The position numbers and the translations under genes are program-made. The notes below the pieces were generated by a model that had not been told where the DNA came from, did not search any database, and worked only from the letters and a program-made list of their open reading frames with translations. From assembly GCA_023052935.1 (NCBI GenBank), contig CM041292.1:89945169-90009168 (forward strand): DNA of 64,000 bases. Direction: 5' to 3'. Positions 58,403 through 64,000 of this stretch are shown here, piece after piece (the stretch's first letter is position 1; every line of letters begins with the position of its first letter). Source of the DNA: Piezodorus guildinii. Taxonomy: Eukaryota > Arthropoda > Insecta > Hemiptera > Pentatomidae.

Positions 58403-59703
58403 GAGAAGAAGAAGATTTATTTATTTACAATGTACACTCAATACAAACATGTTTGGTTTCATGCTTTCAGTGGACCTTTTTTCATGATAAGAGAGTTTCA
58501 ATCATCCTTTGAATTTACTAATGATTATACAATATTTTGTTTAAGACAGTAGGAAAAGTAACACGAAAAAAAAAAACCTACACAATATAAAATACAATAT
58601 TAGTTTAAAAGTACATGTTTGGTTCGTTTGTGCTTTGTAGCGCTTTAGTGATGTTTTGTTGTAATTACAAATTTCTAGTTTTAATGGATTTTCAGAAGCT
58701 GTGGTTTTATCAAAATAGTTTTTGGTTACTGTGTAGATATACTTTTTTAATGTTGGGAGATTTAGCTCAAAGAGCATTTTTGAAATTAGAAAAAGAGATC
58801 TTATTACGTGCGGGTGGCTTGGAAAATCGGATATATATACATTGAATAAAGTTGGCGAAAGTCAGGATCCTTGAGGAAGGCCGGCCGTTACAGGGAGTAT
58901 ACTGGATGTCGAATTATTTACAAAAACATAAAATCGTCTATTGTCAAGATATGAATATGAAATGAAATATGAACTAGGTAAGGAGGGAAGTTGTATTTAA
59001 TTAATTTGTGAATAAGTCCTGTATGCCAAACGGTGTCAAAGGCCTTTTCTAAATCTATTAAAAGCATACCGGTATGTTTTTTTTCGTTAAAAGCTTTGGT
59101 TACGTAATCAGTAAGCCTTGCTAGTTGGTCAACAGTAGAGTGGTGTTTTCTGAAGCCGAATTGGTCGTCTATTATGATTTTGTTTTGTCTAATATGCCGA
59201 TTTATTCTGGTTAATATTAGTCTTTCTAAGATTTTAGATAAAATATTTAATAGGCTAATCGGTCTGTAATTCGAAATTTCTCTCTGGTCTTTATTAGGTT
59301 TGGCAATAGCGATAGTTTTGTGGGTTTTCCAGATAGTAGGAAAATATCTGTGTCTCAAGATGGAATTATAGATTTTTGTTAAGTATAATATTGATTTTTT
59401 GCTAATATTTTTTATTACCAAAGAGGGAATACCATCATCACCTGATGCTTTCTTTGTGGCGAGTTCTTTGATTACTTTGCTAGTTTCTTTTGGTGAAATA
59501 GAGGAAAAGTTACTACTTACAGGTATTTTAAAATGATCACGAACTGATTTTGAAATTTCATTATTTTGGTTTTTTGTACCCAAATTTGAAGTGATACCGT
59601 GAGACTCTTGGAAGTGTTTGGCTAGTAGTTCAGCCTTATCTTTATCAACATGAGCGAAACTGTTTGTGTGTTTAAGTGGAGGAATTTTCGATGGCTGTTT
59701 ACA
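58403..59703 (-). mobile_element. Jockey-type non-LTR retrotransposon, 5'-truncated
   Basis: Inserted in the CA microsatellite of family A copy I, with AACACATA at 58395-58402 and 59704-59711 as an 8-bp target duplication. The 3' end on the minus strand is A-rich followed by GAA-type repeats (58403-58425). The 5' end is truncated upstream of the reverse transcriptase. Confidence 0.8.
58780..59697 (-). pseudogene. Jockey-type reverse transcriptase, broken
   Basis: The minus strand reads from about 59697 through ELLAKHFQESHGI, KKASGDDGIPSLVIKN, SNYRPISLLNILSKILERL, DDQFGFRKHHSTVDQL and LIDLEKAFDTVWHTGLIHKL. After a frame change it continues with VTAGLPQGS, a stop, LSPTLFNVYISDFP and then decayed sequence. 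The motif order is that of Jockey-clade reverse transcriptases. The catalytic ADD block is absent or lost, because the region between 58780 and 58410 is unrecognisable. Confidence 0.82.
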
Positions 59704-59727
59704 AACACATACGGGAACACGGACACA

Positions 59728-60119
59728 GACCTTTTTGTGGGACTTTATGACGAGGTCAATAAATTTTGAAAAAATGAAAAGATAAAACTTCGATCATCTA
59801 ATCATCTAAATTTGCCATATTATGTAACTACAATAGTTATTGACTATAATGTTCGAAACAGTAGGAGGTTCATATGTTTTTAAATTACCATTCGTATCAA
59901 TAGAAAGTTCGTGCTAGAGAAAGTAAAGGAGAATCTGGAGTTATGGAATAGGTCGTGTACGATACTTAAATTACATTTCTTTGGAAGAAAAAAGATCTGA
60001 AGATTCTCACTCATCATTTTTAGTGGTAAATGAAAGATAATAAATAAAAAAGCGTAGTGAAATGAGGGGAATGTTTGTAAGGTAAAACAATAGTGTAGTT
60101 ACAAGGCTATTGTTAAGTT
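59728..60119. other. rest of family A copy I, then unrecognised DNA
   Basis: 59728-59746 matches the family A block next to its TG run. Downstream similarity fades after about 59790. No gene seen. Confidence 0.45.
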
Positions 60120-60405
60120 TTTTGTTTTATTTGTTTTTAAGGTTGTTGTGTACTACTAGAGCAGGACGCGAGTTACCAATTTATTTTGAGCAGTATCGAA
60201 ATCAATATTTGCGGCATGTCTCCTCCTTGAAATGGAACTCAACCCTATTCTAAATAACCGGTACCATCGCTGTCTAGAGTACTGTTAATTAGGTTCTTTA
60301 ATGCCTGGTTAAATGCCCCCTCTCCCTTCCCCTCCCCGGAACTGAGACGCGTGATCTGGTTGCTGGACAACGCGCGCTAACCCGCTCAGCCACCCCATCC
60401 TCTCT
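60120..60405 (-). mobile_element. tRNA-derived SINE
   Basis: The minus-strand head reads GGGGTGGCTGAGCGGGTTAG (A-box-like, Ser/Leu-tRNA style) and ends its tRNA part near CTCAGTTCCGGGG (B-box-like). A GC-richer body and an A-rich tail at about 60120 follow. A third SINE family in this window. Confidence 0.6.
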
Positions 60406-61331
60406 TCCATTAGGGGTGTTTTTACTAAACGCGTTTTGGCGTTAGAGGAGGTAACCGGGTTCCTAGAATTCAGTCTGGGCAGGCTTATTAGAAACCCGTC
60501 TACCGCTTAAGGCCCGGTTGCACCAACAGCCTGTGTTAAAGTTAACTTTTGCTGTTAACTAACCCGGGTTAAAAGCTAATCATGATTAAAGTTTTTGTCC
60601 AGATGCACCAACAAATTTTTAATTCGAGTTAGTTAACATGGGTTAGCGCGGGACGTCATCATATTCGTGACGTATTTAACAACTCCAAACCCTCTAGACA
60701 GAGACAGTTAGGTTATATTGAAATAATTGTTTTACTCTGCCGATTAATATATATTAATACAATAATGGATATAATTAGTTGACCGTTGAGAATTAATAAT
60801 AAAACATTTTAAGATCTATTGAATATCAAGAAAGCTGGATAGCATTGTGAAACCAGACAGACAATGAGTATCTAAATGGAATAAAAACTATAGTATATAA
60901 AATGTTATTAGATGAATTCGAAAAAAATAATAAATTAAATCAAGTACAATGAAATTAAAAATGAACCCAGGACAAAAAACCTTAACGTTAATAACAATAA
61001 ATTGATCAATAATAAACCAAAAATTGATGACAATATGAACAATAAATAGTAAAACCTAAACAAAAAACTATAACAGATCTTTACCAGAATGAAAATAATA
61101 AAAAAACAATTATAGGTAATATCAATAATGCGATAAATATAGACATGATAAGTGGAAGAAATAGAAATATATACCATTATCAAAAAATGCAATTTATACC
61201 TCATCTATCCAAAGAAATTAAGAGAACACTTGTTGAATTTAATTCACCACAGACAAAATTAGGACTATATAACCATAATAAACTAAGTAATTATTTATCA
61301 AACATTAAAGATTTTACCACACGAAAAACTG

Positions 61332-61586
61332 AATGTTATTTATAAAATAAATTGTATAGATTGTGATAAGATATACATAGAAGAAACCTCTAAAAAGATC
61401 ACAACTAGAGTCAAACAACACAGCAATAATTGTAAAAATATAAAAACTACAGCATTTGCACAACACAGTCTTCAGCTTAATCACAATTTTGATTTTGAAA
61501 AACGTACAATATTGGATATAGAAAAACAATCGAATCTATATATAAACAAAAATATAAAAGATAACATAAATTATAAAACAGATTGA
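61332..61586 (+). pseudogene. GIY-YIG endonuclease domain of a Penelope-like element
   Basis: Open frame of 84 codons without an ATG. YKINCIDCDKIYIEETSKK matches the start of Penelope GIY-YIG domains: the paired cysteines CxxC, then the YIGxT-like YIEET where the usual Gly is Glu. TTRVKQH and a later AFAQHSLQLNHNFDF follow. It is frameshifted against the preceding polyprotein part that ends at 61345. In the living element this domain nicks target DNA. Confidence 0.78.
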
Positions 61587-61957
61587 AAACACCTCTCACA
61601 AGCAGTTCTTGCTACAATTGGGAAATTAAAATTTGTAAACCTTACCTTAGTGACCTATATTTAATAATAAATCAGTGTATACTTACTACAGTAAATAGTA
61701 TGACCCTAATTCATCAGGGGCCAAAGAATATGTCAGTTAAATGGGTATTTTTTCCTTAGTGTTAATTTAAAAAACAAACCAATTTTATGACATCAATTTT
61801 TGACAAAATTTTAATCAAATATGGATAATTTTTTAAATGAATTTCGGGTAAATATAATTTTTTTGTAACATTGTTATGCATATTTTTGGTAATGTTTTTA
61901 GTTAATATTTAAAAAGTTATTTTATAATGTTAATTGATAATTTTTTGATGTATTTTA

Positions 61958-61997
61958 GTGAGTCCTGATGATGGGGAAGGCCCTCGAAATGTTGGCT
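61958..61997 (+). ncRNA. hammerhead-type ribozyme motif, strong stem I
   Basis: Stem I GAGTC with GGCTC (five pairs including one G-U). CTGATGA core. Stem II GGG(G) with CCC(T). GAAA, then TGTT containing the GTT cleavage triplet directly before GGCTC. Stem III is just ATGT-like and minimal. It sits about 370 bp after the GIY-YIG stop, as expected for a Penelope-like end. One extra base separates the core from stem II. Confidence 0.6.
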
Positions 61998-62265
61998 CGT
62001 TTTAAAGTTAATTGTAATAAACTGTTTTTGGAAGATTTAGAAACCTACAAATTATTTATTATCATTTTTCATTCTTCCAATAAACCTATTTTTATTATTA
62101 ATCAATTTACTGAATTAGAGGGAATAAAATATGTAAATAAAATACAAAAATCAGACTTTATTGATAAATGTAAACAAATAAATTACCACTTGACAACAAA
62201 AGAGGGAAAGGTTAATTGATTTAATAACACAGATTGCAATTTATACAAAATTATGTCATTTCCTT

Positions 62266-63580
62266 TCATCTTGAAAAATTTGTGTCGACAAGTGCTCTGT
62301 GAAAAGCTATATCACTTTCACATATAATTTCTGATGGTGAAACAACATCAGGAAAGTAATCTTCTGGTTCTGGTACGTTGTAGATGTCCTGGGTTTCTAT
62401 TGAAATGTTGTGGAGGACAGCTACAGCTACAATAATATTTAGGGCTTTTTTTGGATCCATTCGAATTCCATTGGCAAGGCAAGGAAATCTTCTTTCCATA
62501 AAACTGAACACTCTCTCAATGATTGTTTGATTTTTGTGTGACAATTGATTTTTCTTCAGCAGCATTTGTTGGGTTTAAAATTGGTGTCAGTAAATATGTT
62601 TTGCAGCCATAACTACTATCTCCTAGAAGCCAAAAATCTCCAAATTCTCTTGACTCAAATCTCACTCGTAATGCACTTTAATTGAAAATCCAACTGTCAT
62701 GCACAGAGTCAGGATTTTCAAGTTCCCATCGCACACTACTTGTATATTTAATGAAAACCACCCTTTTCTATTTCAAAATAGTTTTGTATTAGCTCCACTT
62801 AGAGACTGGATTTTAATATGAGTGCAGTCAAACGCACCAATTACTCAAAGAAAACATTTTATCCTGTAGAAATCTGACACTGTTTTGTTTTTATCAACTT
62901 CTGTTACGGACATTTTAATTAAATCGCTTGACTTCCTGGCTATTAATGCTGTTATGCGTGGAATAATTCTATAAACTGTAGATTTATCAATATTAATGAT
63001 GTCGCTAAGAACCTGCTGGTAACTACTAGTAGCATAATACCTCTTGAGGTTAAGTAGAATATGATGCAAAATCATTAATATTAAAAATGTCAATCATATT
63101 TAGCACTGTTTCTTTTTGAAATCTATACCTTCTTATGAATTCCACATCATCCTAAATTTCAAAGGGATTCCTCCTCACTTTGTAAAGCTTGTTCCTAGAA
63201 AGTATATATATATCAGTTGCATTATATCTTCATCTGATGTTGAATATTTATCTGAAGAGATTGTGATCATTTTTCCTCGGTGTATTGGGATAAATGTAAC
63301 GAAAATATTCAGAAAAAAACAAACTAAAACTGACACAAACAATATTTCAAAGAGTAACTGGTTTGAAGGTGTTATGGATGTTCCTTTTTGTAGGATATGA
63401 TTCAAAATCATTAATATTAAAATTGTCAATCATATTTAGCACTGTTTCTTTTCGAAATCTGTACCTTCTTATGAATTCCACATCATCGTAAATTTCAAAT
63501 GGATTCCTCCTTACTTTGTACAGCTTGTTCCTAGAAAGTATATTTACCAATTGTATTATATCTTTATCTGATGTTGAGTA
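62266..63580 (-). pseudogene. HARBI1-like transposase, broken
   Basis: Minus strand, from the N-terminus: VRRNPFEIYDDVEFIRRY (about 63530-63470), then RFRKETVLNMIDNF, then RYYATSSYQQVLSDIINIDK and STVYRIIPRI (helix-turn-helix, 63020-62940). The DDE domain follows: VIGAFDCTHIKIQSLSG (first Asp, about 62835), NRKGWFSLNIQVVCDGN, GCKTYLLTPILNP region (second Asp just before, about 62625), and ERVFSFMERRFPCL with Glu (about 62515), ending KKALNIIVAVAVLHNIS. Family and order are clear. Frameshifts, stops and a duplicated N-terminal block prevent a functional product. I see no Myb-like partner ORF. Confidence 0.85.
63075..63395. repeat. tandem duplication of transposase N-terminal region, unit 1
   Basis: About 320 bp closely similar to 63412-63690 (for example GTCAATCATATTTAGCACTG at about 63089 and 63426, and AAAATATTCAGAAAAAAACA in both). 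Confidence 0.85.
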
Positions 63581-63690
63581 TTCATCTGAAGAGATTGTGT
63601 TAATTTTTCTTCGGTGTATTAGGATAAATATCACGAAAATATTCAGAAAAAAACAAACTGAAACTGACACAAACCAAGTTTGAAAGCTAA
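63412..63690. repeat. tandem duplication of transposase N-terminal region, unit 2
   Basis: Second unit. It holds the better-preserved N-terminal coding block on the minus strand. Confidence 0.85.
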
Positions 63691-63740
63691 AGTAACAGTA
63701 GAAAGGTAACATTGACATCGGATAATCGAGGTAGGAAGGT

Positions 63741-63804
63741 TGTTGTTGTTGTTGTTGTTGATTAGGGCTTAATGGCACAAAACCCTAAGGTCATCAGTGC
63801 CCTG
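63741..63804 (-). mobile_element. 64-bp retroposed fragment with 11-bp target duplication
   Basis: Flanked by GGTAGGAAGGT at 63730-63740 and 63805-63815. On the minus strand it is a short 3' end fragment followed by an AAC trinucleotide tail, like a severely 5'-truncated non-LTR element or SINE. Confidence 0.8.
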
Positions 63805-63815
63805 GGTAGGAAGGT

Positions 63816-64000
63816 GAATTAACTTAACACCATCACTTAACATAGAGTTAGGGCTAATTATGATTGGTGCATTGGAATTTCTGCTAACCCGTGATTTACT
63901 TATCCAGATTAGTAAAGTTAAAGTTAAACACGGTCAGTGCAACCGGGCCTAAGACGCCCAAAACGCCTGCAGTATAAACGCGCCCTTACACCTCTTATAC
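63816..64000. other. right end of Harbinger and MITE, window edge
   Basis: Non-coding terminal sequence of the Harbinger element, its TAA duplication, the right end of the MITE, and 12 bases of flanking DNA. Confidence 0.7.

Larger units (their letters stand above)
60880..62010 (+). mobile_element. Penelope-like element fragment with GIY-YIG domain and hammerhead
   Basis: Plus-strand C-terminal part of a Penelope-like polyprotein (61145-61345, with NKLSNYLSNIKD), a GIY-YIG endonuclease (61332-61586), then a non-coding region ending in a hammerhead-type motif at 61958-61997. It lies in the left half of the Harbinger element. Exact boundaries are not visible. Confidence 0.75.
60511..63949 (-). 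mobile_element. PIF/Harbinger-type DNA transposon
   Basis: The perfect 13-bp terminal inverted repeat GGCCCGGTTGCAC starts at 60511 and its inverse ends at 63949, with weaker similarity beyond. TAA flanks both sides (60508-60510 and 63950-63952), matching the TWA target duplication of the superfamily. It carries HARBI1-like transposase remnants on the minus strand and a Penelope-like fragment in its left half. Confidence 0.9.
60413..63985. mobile_element. small MITE interrupted by the Harbinger element
   Basis: The left end GGGGTGTTTTTACT plus GCGTTTTGGCGT (60413-60443) and the right end, inverse GGGCGCGTTTATACT plus GCGTTTTGGGCGTC (63985 back to 63953), are similar inverted termini. Both are flanked by TTA (60410-60412 and 63986-63988), the 3-bp duplication of PIF/Harbinger-type elements. 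Without its insert the MITE is about 130 bp. Confidence 0.65.

Noticed and set aside
61968..62219. 83-codon open frame on the plus strand
   Set aside because: It starts inside the hammerhead-type motif and continues into non-coding Penelope or Harbinger sequence, with no protein similarity.
1..64000. Search for a novel multi-gene system (defence island, biosynthetic cluster, CRISPR-like array)
   Set aside because: The window is eukaryotic, with two related host genes and one lone exon among transposon remnants. No functional cluster is supported.

Overview
This window is AT-rich arthropod, most likely insect, nuclear DNA. I see GT-AG introns, tRNA-derived SINEs, non-LTR retrotransposons of the RTE and Jockey types, a Gypsy-type LTR element, Penelope-like ends with hammerhead-ribozyme motifs, and a PIF/Harbinger DNA transposon. 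Almost every open frame above 80 codons belongs to a decayed mobile element. No bacterial-style operon, CRISPR array or rRNA is visible. The species cannot be named from the sequence alone.

Host genes. Two paralogous multi-exon genes on the + strand encode four-helix membrane proteins related to the LAPTM-like family of insects (the kind grouped as DUF7027, from memory). Gene 1 has coding exons between 28725 and 32885. Gene 2 has coding exons between 46595 and 52140, with a second, alternative last exon at 53169-53266. The two genes share intron positions and phases (0, 1, 0, 1) and a near-identical first exon motif, so they arose by duplication. On the minus strand, 55254-55367 looks like the last exon of a chitin-binding (CBM14, CPAP1-like) cuticle protein whose earlier exons I could not find.

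Layout. 0.1-6.5 kb, 10.3-11.1 kb, 15.5-17.7 kb and 57.7-58.4 kb hold about nine copies of one non-autonomous repeat of about 0.8 kb, here called family A. It has subterminal inverted repeats and a TG microsatellite at a fixed internal place. RTE-type elements lie at 7.7-9.9, 37.9-39.8 and 40.5-43.0 kb. Other non-LTR elements lie at 11.9-12.9, 18.1-19.6 (with a 693-bp tandem duplication), 26.6-28.4, 35.1-37.4, 45.2-45.5 and 58.4-59.7 kb. A 5'-truncated Gypsy-type element fills 22.4-25.6 kb. tRNA-derived SINEs lie at 12.9, 14.9, 36.4, 50.8 and 60.1 kb. The right end (60.4-64.0 kb) is nested: a Harbinger element sits inside a small MITE, and itself contains a Penelope-like fragment and a 64-bp retroposed scrap.

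The most interesting structures are: the alternative last exons of gene 2; a long inverted repeat (arms about 530 bp) inside intron 3 of gene 1; an RTE insertion with a 252-bp head-to-head inverted 5' end bounded by one 13-bp target duplication; hammerhead-like motifs at five Penelope-type ends; and several insertions datable relative to each other by clean target-site duplications. I found no convincing novel multi-gene system.
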